Positions 9,451-19,145 are shown, counted from the stretch's first letter. The stretch is DNA of 64,000 bases from Pseudomonas putida (GCA_029953615.1 CP124529.1:3100501-3164500), one strand, 5' to 3'. The notes: generated by a model from the sequence alone, not told the origin. Numbers and translations: made by a program.

Positions 9451-10899
9451 ATGTCCCTGCAGACAACGACAACGAGAAATGCTTCGGCGCACAGCTTCAA
9501 GCAGGATATGCAAACTCGCCATATCGTCATGCTGGCGCTGGGCGGTGTCATCGGTACCGGCCTGTTCCTGACGTCGGGCTACACCGTCAACCAGGCGGGC
9601 CCGCTGGGGGCGGTCATCGCCTATATCCTTGGCGCGATCATGGTCTACCTGGTGATGATGTGCCTGGGTGAACTGGCGGTACACATGCCGGAAGTCGGCT
9701 CGTTCAGCAGTTACGCCACGCGCTACCTCGGGCCGGGTACAGGCTACATGGTGGCCTGGATGTACTGGCTGACCTGGACCGTGGCCATCGGCTCGGAATT
9801 CACCGCTGCCGGTATCCTGATGGTGCGCTGGTTCCCGGACACGCCGGTGTGGATATGGAGTGCGCTGTTCGGGTTTGCGGTGTTCATCAGCAATATCATT
9901 TCGGTGCGGTCGTTTGCCGAAACCGAATTCTGGCTGTCACTGATCAAGGTGCTGGCGGTGATTGCCTTCCTGGTGGTGGGCGGCGGCGCGATCCTGGGCG
10001 TTTTCGAAATTACCCAGGCGCACAGTGCCGGGCTGGGCAACTTCACCCGCGAAGGGCTGTTCCCCACGGGCTTCTGGTCGATCGCCATGACCCTGCTGGC
10101 GGTAGCCTTCGCGTTCTCGGGCACCGAGTTGATCGGCATCGCCGCCGGCGAAACCCGCGACCCGGAAAAGAACGTGCCCAAGGCCATCCGCACCACGGTC
10201 CTGCGCCTGGCGCTGTTCTTCGTCGGCACCATCTTTGTATTGGCTACCTTGTTGCCGCGTGAACAGGCCGGGGTGGTTGAAAGCCCGTTCGTGATGGTCT
10301 TTGCCATGATCGGTATCCCCTATGCCGCAGACATCATGAACTTCGTCATCATCACGGCACTGCTGTCGGCGGCCAACTCCGGGCTCTATGCTGCGGCGCG
10401 CATGCTGTGGACCCTCAGCGACCAAGGCAACATGCCCCGCCGGTATGCGGCCCTGTCGCGTCGTGGCACGCCGTTCAACGCCATTGTCCTGAGCATGGCG
10501 GGCGGCATGGCTTCGCTGCTGAGCAGTGTGTTTGCCCCAGACACCATCTACCTGGCGCTGGTGTCCATTTCCGGGTTGGCGGTGGTGGTGGTGTGGATCA
10601 GCATCGCGGCCAGCCAAATGGCTTTCCGCCGCCATTACATCGCCAATGGCGGCAAGCTCGAAGATCTGAAGTTCCGGGTGCGCGGCTACCCGTTCGTGCC
10701 GCTGGCGGCGATCTTCTGCTGCTTACTGGCCTGCATCGGCATTGCCTTCGACCCGGCCCAGCGCGTGGCCCTGTACTTCGGCTTGCCCTTCATTGCCTGG
10801 TGCTACCTGGCCTATTGGCTGACGTGCAAGTTCCGCAGCCGCCGGGCAGGCCCGCTGGAAGTCGTCGCGCCAGGTTCCGAGGCCGCCAGGGCAGGGTGA
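9451..10899 (+). CDS. mmuP: S-methylmethionine/amino-acid permease (MmuP-like, APC family)
   Basis: A 482-residue transporter with twelve predicted helices. It begins with the family signature [20 protein letters not shown] and continues with the conserved blocks [32 protein letters not shown] and [15 protein letters not shown]. Against the E. coli S-methylmethionine permease as I remember it, similarity is high over the whole length, including [25 protein letters not shown] and the late [14 protein letters not shown]. It should import S-methylmethionine or a related amino acid by proton symport. It starts 143 bases after the PLP-enzyme gene, beyond a GC-rich hairpin at about 9319-9342, and is followed after 37 bases by a LysR gene. 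Confidence 0.82.
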   Translation: MSLQTTTTRNASAHSFKQDMQTRHIVMLALGGVIGTGLFLTSGYTVNQAGPLGAVIAYILGAIMVYLVMMCLGELAVHMPEVGSFSSYATRYLGPGTGYMVAWMYWLTWTVAIGSEFTAAGILMVRWFPDTPVWIWSALFGFAVFISNIISVRSFAETEFWLSLIKVLAVIAFLVVGGGAILGVFEITQAHSAGLGNFTREGLFPTGFWSIAMTLLAVAFAFSGTELIGIAAGETRDPEKNVPKAIRTTVLRLALFFVGTIFVLATLLPREQAGVVESPFVMVFAMIGIPYAADIMNFVIITALLSAANSGLYAAARMLWTLSDQGNMPRRYAALSRRGTPFNAIVLSMAGGMASLLSSVFAPDTIYLALVSISGLAVVVVWISIAASQMAFRRHYIANGGKLEDLKFRVRGYPFVPLAAIFCCLLACIGIAFDPAQRVALYFGLPFIAWCYLAYWLTCKFRSRRAGPLEVVAPGSEAARAG

Positions 10900-10936
10900 T
10901 ACTAGGCCACCGGAACGTTGCCAAGAGAAACCGCCG

Positions 10937-11821
10937 ATGACCCAGAAAACCCTGCCCCCCTTGAACTGGCTCAGAGCCTTCGAAGTGTCGGCGCGTTACC
11001 TGAACTTCACCCATGCCGCCGAGGAACTGCACCTCACCCAGGGGGCCGTCAGCCAGCAGATTCGTCACCTCGAAAGCCAGTTGGGGGTGGCGCTGTTCAA
11101 GCGCCTGCCCCGGGGGCTGGGGTTGACTGAAGAGGGCCAGTCCTACCTGCCGGTGGTGCAGGATGCGATAAGCCGCCTGGCGGTGGGCACCAATGAAATT
11201 TTCGGGCAGCGCCAGCGTCGGCCCTTGAAAGTACGCGGCAGCCTGTCGTTCCTGCACTTCTGGCTGGCGCCCCGACTGGCCGATTTTCGCCGTTCGCACC
11301 CACAGGTGGACATCCGCTACATCAGCAACCTGTGGGTCAAGGAACTGGATGCCGAGGACGACCTGGAAATCCGCTGGGGCAGCGGCCAGTGGGCTGGCGT
11401 GGAGGCGCAGCGCCTGACCCGTGACGTACTGGTGCCGGTCTGCTCGCCTGCGCTGATTGCCGACTCCCCGCTACGCGAGCCGCGCGACCTGGCCCGCGTC
11501 CCGTTGCTGCATGTGCTGGGTTACGAGGAGGGGTGGGGTTATTGGCTGGAGCGGGTTGGCGCCGACCAGGTCGACTCTTCCAGCGGCCTGCAGTTCGACA
11601 CCCTGGTGGCGACCTTGCGCATGGCGGAACTGGGGCTTGGCGTGGCACTGGCGCGTTCGTCGCTGGTCGAGGACTTGCTGCAGGAGGGGCGGCTGGTGGC
11701 CCCTTTTGCCCAGCGCATCGAGGCGAGCGAGTCGTTTTACCTGGTACGTGGCCTGGGTGAGGCGTTGTCCACGGATGCCCAGGCCTTCAGCCACTGGCTG
11801 GTGGCGATGGCCCACCGTTAA
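10937..11821 (+). CDS. LysR-family transcriptional regulator (GcvA-like)
   Basis: A 294-residue LysR-type regulator. The N-terminal winged helix-turn-helix covers residues 8-65 (FTHAAEELHLTQGAVSQQIRHL), with the following helix FKRLPRGLGLTEEGQSYLP. A substrate-binding domain occupies residues 95-290. The wording of the N-terminus (LPPLNWLRAFEVSARYLNFT) places it near GcvA/AmpR-type regulators. It is 37 bases downstream of the permease gene and 23 bases upstream of threonine synthase on the same strand, so it probably sits inside one transcript. It is the obvious candidate regulator for the sulfur amino-acid genes, perhaps acting at 6870-6966. Confidence 0.9.
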   Translation: MTQKTLPPLNWLRAFEVSARYLNFTHAAEELHLTQGAVSQQIRHLESQLGVALFKRLPRGLGLTEEGQSYLPVVQDAISRLAVGTNEIFGQRQRRPLKVRGSLSFLHFWLAPRLADFRRSHPQVDIRYISNLWVKELDAEDDLEIRWGSGQWAGVEAQRLTRDVLVPVCSPALIADSPLREPRDLARVPLLHVLGYEEGWGYWLERVGADQVDSSSGLQFDTLVATLRMAELGLGVALARSSLVEDLLQEGRLVAPFAQRIEASESFYLVRGLGEALSTDAQAFSHWLVAMAHR

Positions 11822-11844
11822 TCACATAGTTACCTGGAGCACCG

Positions 11845-13235
11845 ATGCAGTACACATCCACGCGCGGCAACGAGATACGGGTTGATTTTCGCACGGCGCT
11901 GCTTTCCGGGCTGGCCGATGATGGCGGGCTATACGTGCCTGCCGCGGTGCCGACCTTCAGCCAGCAGGAGATTGCCAGCTGGTCGTGGTTGCCGTTCGAC
12001 GAACTGGCCTGGCGGGTGATGGCTCCGTTTGTTGGCGATACCCTCGATGAACCGACCCTCAGGGCGCTGGTCAGCGACAGCTACCGTGGGTTCAGGCACC
12101 GTGGTATTGCGCCGTTGCAGCAGATTGGCCATAACGAATGGATTCTGCAGCTGTTTCACGGGCCTACCCGGTCTTCCAAGGATTTCGCCGCACAGTTGCA
12201 GGCGCGGCTCATCCGCCATTTCCTGGGGGCCGATTGCGAACGGGTCATGCTGGTAGGTGCCAGCAACGGCGATACGGCGGTGGCCGCTATCGAAGCCTTG
12301 CGGCATTGCCCGACGGCACGCTTGCTGGCGCTGTACCCCAGTGCCGGGACACCGGCCGACCGGGCGGCGGTGATGCGCAGTGCCGCTTCCGAAAGCGTCA
12401 GCTGCGTGGCCGTGGACGGCAGCTTCGATGACTGCCAGTCGCTGGTGTCGGCGCTGCTGCGTGCATGGCCATGCCCCGGGTTGATCCCCGTGAGCTTCAA
12501 AACTCGACCAACTGGGTCGGCGTGCTGGCGCAGATCGTGTTCTATTTCCACGCGGCGCTGCAGCTGGGCGGGGGGATTCGGCCGGTGGGTTTCAGCATCC
12601 CCACGGCCAGTTTTGCCGAAATCTACGCCGGGTTCATTGCCCAGAAAATGGGCCTGCCGATCAACCAGATCATCGTTTCCACCAACCGCAACGATGCCTT
12701 GCACCGGTTCATCCACTGCAATCGCTACAGCCGTGGCTCAACCAGCCAGACCTTGTCGCCGGTCATGGACTTCTCACTGTTCTCCAACCTGGAGCGCTTC
12801 GTCTGGGAGCTGTATGACCGCGATGGCGGGGCGACCCGGGCGCTGATGGAGCACTTCGAGGATTGTGGCGAGTTGAGCATCGGCAACCGCCAGTGGTTAC
12901 ATGCGCGCATGCTGTTCGACTCCTATGCTGTGGATGACGCGCTGATCCGCGAAGAAATCGTCACGCTGTTCCACGAAACCGGCAGCGCAGTAGACCCGCA
13001 TGCCGCCACCGGGGCATTCGCCGGGCGCCTGCACCGGCGTAACATCGGCGCGCCCATCGTCACGCTGGGGCAGTTTGCCCCGGAAAAGTCCGCCGGGCTG
13101 CTGGCGGAGCTGGGGGCCTGGCATGGTGAAGTACCGGCCAGTGTCGTGGATGCTGCAGGCGACGGGCCGCTGCTGGCACCCGACGACCTGGTGGGGGTTC
13201 ATGAGCTACTGGCCCGGTTGCAGGCCGGACGATGA
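11845..13235 (+). CDS. thrC: Threonine synthase-like PLP enzyme, frameshifted
   Basis: Two overlapping frames together give one full-length ThrC of 463 residues. The N-terminal part (MQYTSTRGNE, start with GGAG upstream) runs to about 12498. The rest (NSTNWVGVLAQIV onward) continues in the frame one base earlier. Adding one A to the AAAA run at 12499-12502 restores the expected VSF-K-NSTNW junction. The PLP lysine is in HGPTRSSKD and the phosphate-binding loop reads GASNGDTAVAA; both differ somewhat from canonical ThrC. It should act on O-phosphohomoserine or an analogue. No homoserine kinase lies nearby. The 3' end overlaps the Lrp gene. The frameshift may be an assembly error. Confidence 0.82.
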
Positions 13236-13669
13236 AGCGCATCCTCGATCCCCTGGACGAGCGTATCCTCGCCGAACTCACCGCCAATGCACGCATTGCC
13301 CATGCCGAGCTGGGGCTCAAGGTGAACCTGTCGCGCAATGCGGTACGCCAGCGCATCGAGCGCCTGGAGCGTGACGGCGCCATCCAGGGCTATACCCTGC
13401 GCATCGGTGAGGGGCGGCGGCCGAGTTCGTTGATCAACGCGGTCATCTTCGTCTACCGCTATGACCGCATGCGCGGAGAAGCTGTGCTCGATGCATTGCG
13501 CCAGATTCCCGAGGTGATCCAGTGTGAAGTACTCAGCGGTGAATTCGACCTGCTGCTGCGCGTCGAGGCTTCCAGCCCGGAACGGGTGCACCATGTATGG
13601 AAGGAGATTGCCGCCATGCCGGGGGTCGAGAACACCGTCACATCCTTCGTCCTGGCCACGGTGATCTGA
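13232..13669 (+). CDS. Lrp/AsnC-family transcriptional regulator
   Basis: A 145-residue Lrp-type regulator. The N-terminal helix-turn-helix is visible as ILAELTANARIAHAELGL followed by the recognition region NLSRNAVRQRIERLERDG, and the C-terminal RAM/ACT-like ligand domain spans about 65-145 (VIQCEVLSGEFDLLLRVEA). Its ATG overlaps the thrC stop as ATGA, so the two are co-translated. The following gene, homoserine dehydrogenase, is separated by 208 bases containing two inverted repeats that could be its operators. An amino acid of the pathway, such as threonine, homoserine or methionine, is the likely effector (inference). Confidence 0.92.
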   Translation: MKRILDPLDERILAELTANARIAHAELGLKVNLSRNAVRQRIERLERDGAIQGYTLRIGEGRRPSSLINAVIFVYRYDRMRGEAVLDALRQIPEVIQCEVLSGEFDLLLRVEASSPERVHHVWKEIAAMPGVENTVTSFVLATVI

Positions 13670-13702
13670 GACGCCCGCTGCCGTTTGCCAACCCTCGTTA
13701 CA

Positions 13703-13738
13703 ACAACGCCGCCCGGGCTTGCGCCCTGGCGGCGTTGT
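13703..13738 (+). terminator. Strong hairpin between lrp and hom (terminator or attenuator)
   Basis: ACAACGCCGCC pairs with GGCGGCGTTGT (11 bp), with a further GGGC/GCCC stem and a TTGC loop. No T-run follows, so it may be a Rho-assisted terminator, a processing barrier or an attenuator rather than a classic intrinsic terminator. Confidence 0.45.
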
Positions 13739-13770
13739 GCATTCCGGCGGCGCTCAGGCGTGCATCGGGT

Positions 13771-13820
13771 ACTGGTCAGATTGGCCAGTAAATACAGCGG
13801 ATTGCCATATTCAACTGGCA
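13771..13820. promoter_or_regulatory. Two inverted repeats in the hom promoter region
   Basis: ACTGGTC-N5-GGCCAGT (13771-13789) and TGCCA-N8-TGGCA (13803-13820) lie 58-107 bases before the hom start. Their position after the Lrp gene makes them candidate operators. The binding protein is an inference. Confidence 0.4.
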
Positions 13821-13877
13821 TTGCACGGCTCTTACGCTTGTCCTCATCGACCAATCGCCTGGAAAGGACAGCAAACC

Positions 13878-14922
13878 ATGACCGAATACAAGATCGCACT
13901 CGTTGGCTTTGGCGGCGTGAACCGTGCCCTGGCCCAACTGATCGCCGAACGCAATACGCGCTGGCAGAAAGAGCTGGGCTTTGGCCTGAAGATCGTTGGC
14001 GTCACCGACCTGTTCCTGGGTTCGGCAATCGACCGCAATGGCCTGGATGCGGCCACCCTGGCGGCTCTGCCCGCTCAGAAGGGGGCCCTGGCGCAGATCC
14101 CTCAGGGTTCTGCAGAGGCGTTCAACGAGTCGGTGATCAAGCAGTCCGGTGCCGACATCATCGCCGAAGCCACCTTCACCAACCCCAAGGACGGTGAACC
14201 GGCGGCAACCTTCTGCCGCTGGGCGCTGGAAGCGGGCAAGCATGTGGTCACTACCAACAAGGGGCCGATCGCCTTGCATGCCCAGGCGCTGAAGGCCTTG
14301 GCCAAGGCCAATGGTGTGTCGTTCGAATACGAAGGCGCGGTGATGAGCGGTACACCGGTGCTGCGCATGGCGCGCCAGACCTTGGCCGGTGCAGGCCTGG
14401 TGGGCTTCGAGGGCATCCTCAACGGCACTTCGAACTACGTGCTGACGCGTATGGAAGAGGGGCTTGGCTTTGCCGATGCGGTGGCCCAGGCGCAAGCACT
14501 TGTGCTACGCCGAGGCAGACCCGAGCGCCGATGTGGAGGGGTATGACGTGCGCCTGAAAGTGGTGATTCTCGCCAACGAGCTGCTCGGTGCCTGCTTGCA
14601 GGTGAACGATGTCACCTGCAGCGGCATCAGCAACCTCGATAGCGCGGCGATCCAGCAAGCGCAGGCAGCGGGCCAGCGCTGGAAACTGATCGGCAGTGCC
14701 AGCCGAGAAACCGATGGCTCGGTGCGTGCCAGCGTCGAAGCGCGCCTGTTGCCCGGCAACCACCCTCTGGCGGGTATTTCCGGTGCCACCAATGCGGTTG
14801 CGTTCAACACCGAATTGCTGGGCGCGGTGACCGTGTCCGGCCCAGGTGCGGGGCGTGTCGAAACGGCATTCGCCCTGCTGTCGGATATCGTCGCCATCCA
14901 CGCCGCTGGCCGCTCGGCCTGA
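13878..14922 (+). CDS. hom: Homoserine dehydrogenase without ACT domain, frameshifted
   Basis: Start is the ATG at 13878 with GGAAAGGA upstream. The Rossmann motif is GFGGVNRALAQLIAERN; the substrate region has TTNKGPIALH and FEYEGAVMSGTPVLR, then EGILNGTSNYVLTRMEEG. At 14501-14503 an extra T (CTTGTGCTACG instead of CTTGGCTACG) breaks the frame. Removing it restores YAEADPSADVEGYD, the conserved catalytic block, and the protein ends at 14922 (347 residues). It lacks the C-terminal ACT domain that mediates threonine feedback in many bacterial Hom proteins, so it may be a second, unregulated enzyme. It would interconvert homoserine and aspartate 4-semialdehyde. Confidence 0.82.
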
Positions 14923-14934
14923 GGAGCAACCTTC

Positions 14935-16353
14935 ATGAGCCTGACTTCCGTGTCCCGGGTAGCCGTCCAGCAACCCGCTTTGATCGATGTGTACAGCCCC
15001 TTCGACGGTAGCCTGGTCGGCAGCGTCGCCAACCTTGCTGCCGATGCCGTGCCAGGCCTGCTGGTTCGTGCCCGTCAGGGCGTACGCGAAAGCGCCGCGC
15101 TGCCCCGGCACCGTCGCGCCAGCATTCTGGAGCAGGCCGCGCGGCTCATCGAGCGCGATGCAGCAGATTTTGCCGGCCTGATTGTCGACGAAGCGGGCAA
15201 GACCCTGCGTCAGGCCGAAAAGGAGGTGAAGCGCTGTATCAATACCCTCAAGCTGTCTGCCGAGGAAGCGCGGCGCAACGCCGGCGAGGTGGTGCCTTTC
15301 GATGCCTATGAAGGCTCGGAGTCGCGTCAGGGCTGGTTCACCCGCGAGCCGTTGGGGCTGATCCTGGCCATTACCCCGTACAACGACCCGCTCAACCTGG
15401 TGGCGCACAAGCTGGGGCCAGCGATTGCTGGAGGCAATGCGGTCATTCTGAAGCCTTCGGAGCTGGCCCCGCTTTCTGCCTTGAAACTGGTGCAGTACCT
15501 GGTCGCTGCGGGCCTGCCGGAGACCGTGGTCACCGTGGCCACTGGCGGTGCCGAACTGGGCAAGGCCCTGGTGGCCGTGCGTGAAGTGCGGATGATTTCC
15601 TTCACGGGCGGCTTCGCCACGGGCGAACAGATTGCCCGGGGGGCGGGCCTGAAAAAACTTGCCATGGACCTGGGGGGGAACGCGCCGGTACTGGTATTGA
15701 AGGACTGCGACCTCGAGGCCACTGTCGAGTCTTGTGTGTCTGGCGCATTCTGGGCAGCGGGGCAGAACTGCATCGGCACCCAGCGCATCCTGGTGGACGC
15801 TTCGATCTATGAGGCGTTCCGCCAGCGCTTCGTCGCCTTGACCCAGGCGATGGTGGTAGGGGATCCAGGCCTGCACGAAACCGACATGGGGCCAATGATC
15901 ACCGAAGCCGCGGCCCGGCAGATTGAAGAGCGCGTGAACCAGGCCCTGCAGGGCGGTGCCCGCCTGCTCTGCGGTCATCGCCGCCAGGGGGCCAGCTATG
16001 CGCCGACGGTGCTGGAGGGTGTTGACCACGCCAGCCGGCTGTGGCGTGAGGAGGTCTTCGCACCGGTGGTGATGCTGGCGCCTTTCGAGGATATCGAGCA
16101 GGCAATATCACTGGCCAACGCCCCGGAGTACAGCTTGCATGCTGGTGTGTTCACCCGTGACTTGTCCTTGGCACTTAGCCTGGCGAAGCGCATAGAGGCT
16201 GGCGGCGTGATGATCAACGACTCGTCCGACTACCGCTTCGATGCCATGCCATTCGGTGGCTCCAAGTATGGAAGCCTTGGCCGCGAGGGGGTGAGGTTTG
16301 CCTACGAGGACATGACCCAGCCCAAAGTCGTCTGCCTCAACCAGTTGGGATAA
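14935..16353 (+). CDS. NAD(P)-dependent aldehyde dehydrogenase
   Basis: A 472-residue aldehyde dehydrogenase superfamily member, 12 bases after hom and with GAGGAGCAACC just upstream. Landmarks are the cofactor lysine in [14 protein letters not shown], the glycine motif [13 protein letters not shown], the general-base Glu position replaced by the family variant [14 protein letters not shown], and the catalytic Cys in [11 protein letters not shown]. This shape fits the lactaldehyde/phosphonoacetaldehyde/non-phosphorylating GAPDH branch. Because it is cotranscribed with homoserine dehydrogenase, aspartate 4-semialdehyde or a related C4 aldehyde is an attractive substrate, but that is inference. 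Alternative substrates include succinate semialdehyde. Confidence 0.88.
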   Translation: MSLTSVSRVAVQQPALIDVYSPFDGSLVGSVANLAADAVPGLLVRARQGVRESAALPRHRRASILEQAARLIERDAADFAGLIVDEAGKTLRQAEKEVKRCINTLKLSAEEARRNAGEVVPFDAYEGSESRQGWFTREPLGLILAITPYNDPLNLVAHKLGPAIAGGNAVILKPSELAPLSALKLVQYLVAAGLPETVVTVATGGAELGKALVAVREVRMISFTGGFATGEQIARGAGLKKLAMDLGGNAPVLVLKDCDLEATVESCVSGAFWAAGQNCIGTQRILVDASIYEAFRQRFVALTQAMVVGDPGLHETDMGPMITEAAARQIEERVNQALQGGARLLCGHRRQGASYAPTVLEGVDHASRLWREEVFAPVVMLAPFEDIEQAISLANAPEYSLHAGVFTRDLSLALSLAKRIEAGGVMINDSSDYRFDAMPFGGSKYGSLGREGVRFAYEDMTQPKVVCLNQLG

Positions 16354-16364
16354 GGGGAGCAAGC

Positions 16365-16721
16365 TTGATGATCGAACGCTATGGATCAGGCGAGCGAATG
16401 TCGCTGGCGGTCAGCTACAGGGGTCTGTTCGAAACGGCAGGCGTGGTCGCGGACGACCTGCGCCAGGATGTGCAGGGGCAGTTGCGCCAGGCGTTGAGTA
16501 CGATCGATGGGTTGATGGCAGAGGCCAAGGTCGGCAAGCAGCACTTGACCCGGGTTCAGTTGTGGATTGCCGACTACAGCCACTTCGACCAGGTCAACGA
16601 GGTGTACGACGCCTGGTTGCAGGGTTGTCCGAAACCACCCCGGGCTTGTGTAGGCGCAGACCTGGGAGAGGGTTACCTGGTCGAGGTACAGGTATTTGCC
16701 GTATGCCCTGAGTGCGCCTGA
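16365..16721 (+). CDS. RidA/YjgF/UK114-family protein
   Basis: A 118-residue RidA-family protein, 11 bases after the aldehyde dehydrogenase gene and so in the same operon. Conserved features include ADDLRQDVQGQLRQALSTIDGLMAEA and the late PPRACVGADLGEGYLVEVQVFA, where the Arg-Ala-Cys segment corresponds to the active-site R-x-x-V region; the following position is Ala-Cys rather than the common Ser/Thr-Val. RidA proteins hydrolyse enamine/imine intermediates released by PLP enzymes. That fits a cluster with two PLP enzymes. The start may be the second Met (16368). Confidence 0.88.
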   Translation: MMIERYGSGERMSLAVSYRGLFETAGVVADDLRQDVQGQLRQALSTIDGLMAEAKVGKQHLTRVQLWIADYSHFDQVNEVYDAWLQGCPKPPRACVGADLGEGYLVEVQVFAVCPECA

Positions 16722-16744
16722 CCCTGAGCGACCGAAGCCCCGGG

Positions 16745-17734
16745 TCAGCGTACGGCTCGGGGCACCGCCCTTACATAGATCAGTTCGCTTACCAGCTCCA
16801 CCAGTGTCTGGGTAATCACCGCTGCCGCGGCCAACCCGCTCATTGTTTCGGGCAGTGCCAGCGCCAATGGCAACACTACCAACGAGTTGCGCGTGGCGGC
16901 GCTGAAGGTTACCGCCCGTGCCTCGGTCACCGGCAGGCGCAGCAGGCGCGCCGCAACGAACCCGAGCACTGGCGCCAACAGCATGAAGCCGATGTACACC
17001 GGAATCACCGGCAGCAAACGGTCGTAATCACGCAGCACCACGGTTATTTGCGAGGCGATCACCACCACCAGCACCAAGGCCATGGCCGGCACCGGCATCC
17101 ACGCACAGGCGTCGTTCCATGTGGACATCGTGCGCGAATGACGGGCACCCGCGCTGGTGAGCACGGCGAGGACCATCGGCAGCACGATCAGCAGCAGGAA
17201 GGCTTCCACGAACGGGGTGATGGAGATGGCCACGTTGCTGCTGTCACCCAGCATCAGGGCCAGGTAAAGCGGCAGCAGCGCCAGTTGTACCAACAGCAGC
17301 ACGGGGGTGGCGGCCAGGGTCAGGCGGGCGTCGCCTTTGCCGATGTGGGTGAACACCACCACGTAGTCGATGCACGGTGTCAGCAGCACCAGCAGTGCAC
17401 CGATCAGGACCGCCGGGTGTGCGACCAGGCCGCGGGTAATGGCCCAGACCAGCAGGGGCACGAGGATGAAGTTGGCCAGCAGCAGGGCGGCCATGAAGCG
17501 GCGATTGCCCAGGCCCTGGCGCAAGTCGAGGAAGGGGATCTGCAGGAACATCGCGTACATCAGTACGGCGATGGCAGGGGTGACCAGGGCTTCCAGGTGG
17601 CGTGCAGTGTCGCTGGCCAGCAGGCCGAACGTGATGGCGGCGAGCACGGCGGCGAAGTAGATCGGGACCTGGTGCGTTTCAAGTTGCGCTCTGGTCAAGG
17701 TATGGCCTGTGCTTGAAGGGAGGAACGCTATCAT
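16745..17734 (-). CDS. BASS/ACR3-superfamily membrane transporter
   Basis: A 329-residue polytopic membrane protein with about ten helices, starting at ATG 17734; the open frame upstream of this is REP sequence. The motif LLTPCIDYVVVFTHIGKGDARL in helix four and the late TFSAATRNSLVVLPLAL match the bile-acid:sodium symporter and arsenite (ACR3) superfamily. A Cys sits at the ACR3-type position in TPCID. Either arsenite/antimonite efflux or organic-acid uptake is possible. There is no arsR, arsC or arsH nearby, so I do not assign arsenic resistance. It is convergent with the RidA gene, with only 23 bases between the two ends. Confidence 0.8.
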   Translation of the reverse strand: MIAFLPSSTGHTLTRAQLETHQVPIYFAAVLAAITFGLLASDTARHLEALVTPAIAVLMYAMFLQIPFLDLRQGLGNRRFMAALLLANFILVPLLVWAITRGLVAHPAVLIGALLVLLTPCIDYVVVFTHIGKGDARLTLAATPVLLLVQLALLPLYLALMLGDSSNVAISITPFVEAFLLLIVLPMVLAVLTSAGARHSRTMSTWNDACAWMPVPAMALVLVVVIASQITVVLRDYDRLLPVIPVYIGFMLLAPVLGFVAARLLRLPVTEARAVTFSAATRNSLVVLPLALALPETMSGLAAAAVITQTLVELVSELIYVRAVPRAVR

Positions 17735-17737
17735 AAC

Positions 17738-17825
17738 CTGTGGGAGCGGGCGTGCCCGCGAACACCGGCGCAGCCGGTGCCATCCACCGAGTCGTCTTCT
17801 TCGCGGGCACGCCCGCTCCCACAGG
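17738..17825. repeat. BIME, GTGGGAGCGGGC type
   Basis: Inverted REP pair with spacer AACACCGGCGCAGCCGGTGCC, nearly identical to the unit at 3879-3968. It abuts the start of the transporter gene, leaving almost no room for a promoter. Confidence 0.9.
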
Positions 17826-17843
17826 ATTCGCCTCCCGAAAACG

Positions 17844-17872
17844 AAAAAGCCCGGCACTAGGCCGGGCTTTTT
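17844..17872 (-). terminator. Intrinsic terminator of glyA (bidirectional)
   Basis: AAAAAGCCCGGC-ACTAG-GCCGGGCTTTTT is a textbook hairpin with T-runs on both strands, lying 20 bases after the glyA stop. Confidence 0.92.
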
Positions 17873-17891
17873 CCTGTCAGGCAATCGCCAA

Positions 17892-19145
17892 TCAGTTGCC
17901 GTATACCGGCAGCTTCTTGCAGATGGCCTTGACCTTCTCACGTACGGCGTCGATCACCGCTTCGTTGTTCAGGTCAGCCAGGATGTCGCAGATCCAGCCA
18001 GCCAGCTCGCGGCACTCGGCTTCCTTGAAACCACGGGTAGTCACGGCCGGGGTGCCGAAACGCAGGCCCGAGGTGACGAACGGGGAACGTGGGTCGTTCG
18101 GTACCGAGTTCTTGTTGACGGTGATGAACGCTTTGCCCAGGGCGGCGTCAGCGTCCTTGCCGGAGATTTCCTGCTTGATCAGCGACAGCAGGAACAGGTG
18201 GTTCTGGGTGCCACCGGAAACCACGTCGAAACCACGCTCGATGAATACGCTGGCCATGGCCTGAGCGTTTTTCACCACTTGCTGCTGGTAAGCCTTGAAC
18301 TCAGGCTGCAGGGCTTCCTTGAAGCAGATGGCCTTGGCCGCGATGACGTGCTCCAGCGGGCCACCCTGGGCGCCCGGGAATACGGCGGAGTTCAGCTTCT
18401 TCTCGATCTCTTCGTTCTTGCGAGCGAGGATCAGGCCGCCACGCGGGCCGCGCAGGGTCTTGTGGGTGGTGGTGGTGACCACGTCGGCGAACGGAACAGG
18501 GTTCGGGTACACGCCAGCGGCAACCAGGCCGGCAACGTGGGCCATGTCGACGAACAGGTAGGCACCGACCTTGTCGGCGATGGCGCGGAAGCGGGCGAAG
18601 TCCAGAACCTGCGAGTAGGCCGAGAAGCCGGCAACGATCATCTTCGGCTTGTGCTCGACAGCCAGGCGCTCGACTTCGTCGTAGTCGATCAGGCCGTTGC
18701 CGTCGATGCCGTACTGGATGGCGTTGTACAGCTTGCCCGAGGAGCTGACGGAAGCACCGTGGGTCAGGTGGCCACCGTGGGCCAGGCTCATGCCCAGGAT
18801 GGTGTCACCGGCCGACAGCAGGGCCAGGTAGACGGCAGCGTTGGCCTGGGAGCCGGCGTGCGGCTGAACGTTGGCGTAGTCGGCGCCGAACAGTTCCTTG
18901 GCACGGTCGATGGCCAGTTGTTCGACGACATCGACGTACTCGCAACCACCGTAGTAGCGCTTGCCCGGGTAGCCTTCGGCGTACTTGTTGGTCAGGACCG
19001 AGCCCTGGGCCTCCATGACTGCCGGGCTGGTGTAGTTTTCCGAAGCGATCAGCTCGATATGCTCTTCCTGGCGCAGAGCTTCTTGCTGCATGGCTTCGAA
19101 GAGCTCGGCGTCGTACTTGGCAATGGTCAAATCACGGCTGAACAT
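17892..19145 (-). CDS. glyA: Serine hydroxymethyltransferase
   Basis: A 417-residue PLP enzyme, the standard length, that converts serine and tetrahydrofolate to glycine and methylene-tetrahydrofolate. It starts at ATG 19145 with a GAGGA site. Visible motifs are [44 protein letters not shown], the PLP-Asp region [13 protein letters not shown] and the Schiff-base lysine in [16 protein letters not shown]. It is followed by a strong terminator and preceded by about 190 bases of non-coding sequence and a BIME, so it is transcribed alone. Pseudomonas often has two glyA copies; this may be one of them. Confidence 0.97.
   Translation of the reverse strand: MFSRDLTIAKYDAELFEAMQQEALRQEEHIELIASENYTSPAVMEAQGSVLTNKYAEGYPGKRYYGGCEYVDVVEQLAIDRAKELFGADYANVQPHAGSQANAAVYLALLSAGDTILGMSLAHGGHLTHGASVSSSGKLYNAIQYGIDGNGLIDYDEVERLAVEHKPKMIVAGFSAYSQVLDFARFRAIADKVGAYLFVDMAHVAGLVAAGVYPNPVPFADVVTTTTHKTLRGPRGGLILARKNEEIEKKLNSAVFPGAQGGPLEHVIAAKAICFKEALQPEFKAYQQQVVKNAQAMASVFIERGFDVVSGGTQNHLFLLSLIKQEISGKDADAALGKAFITVNKNSVPNDPRSPFVTSGLRFGTPAVTTRGFKEAECRELAGWICDILADLNNEAVIDAVREKVKAICKKLPVYGN

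Noticed and set aside
16745..17734. Arsenic resistance operon
   Set aside because: The transporter belongs to the ACR3/BASS superfamily, but no arsR, arsC or arsH is present, so the substrate is left open.
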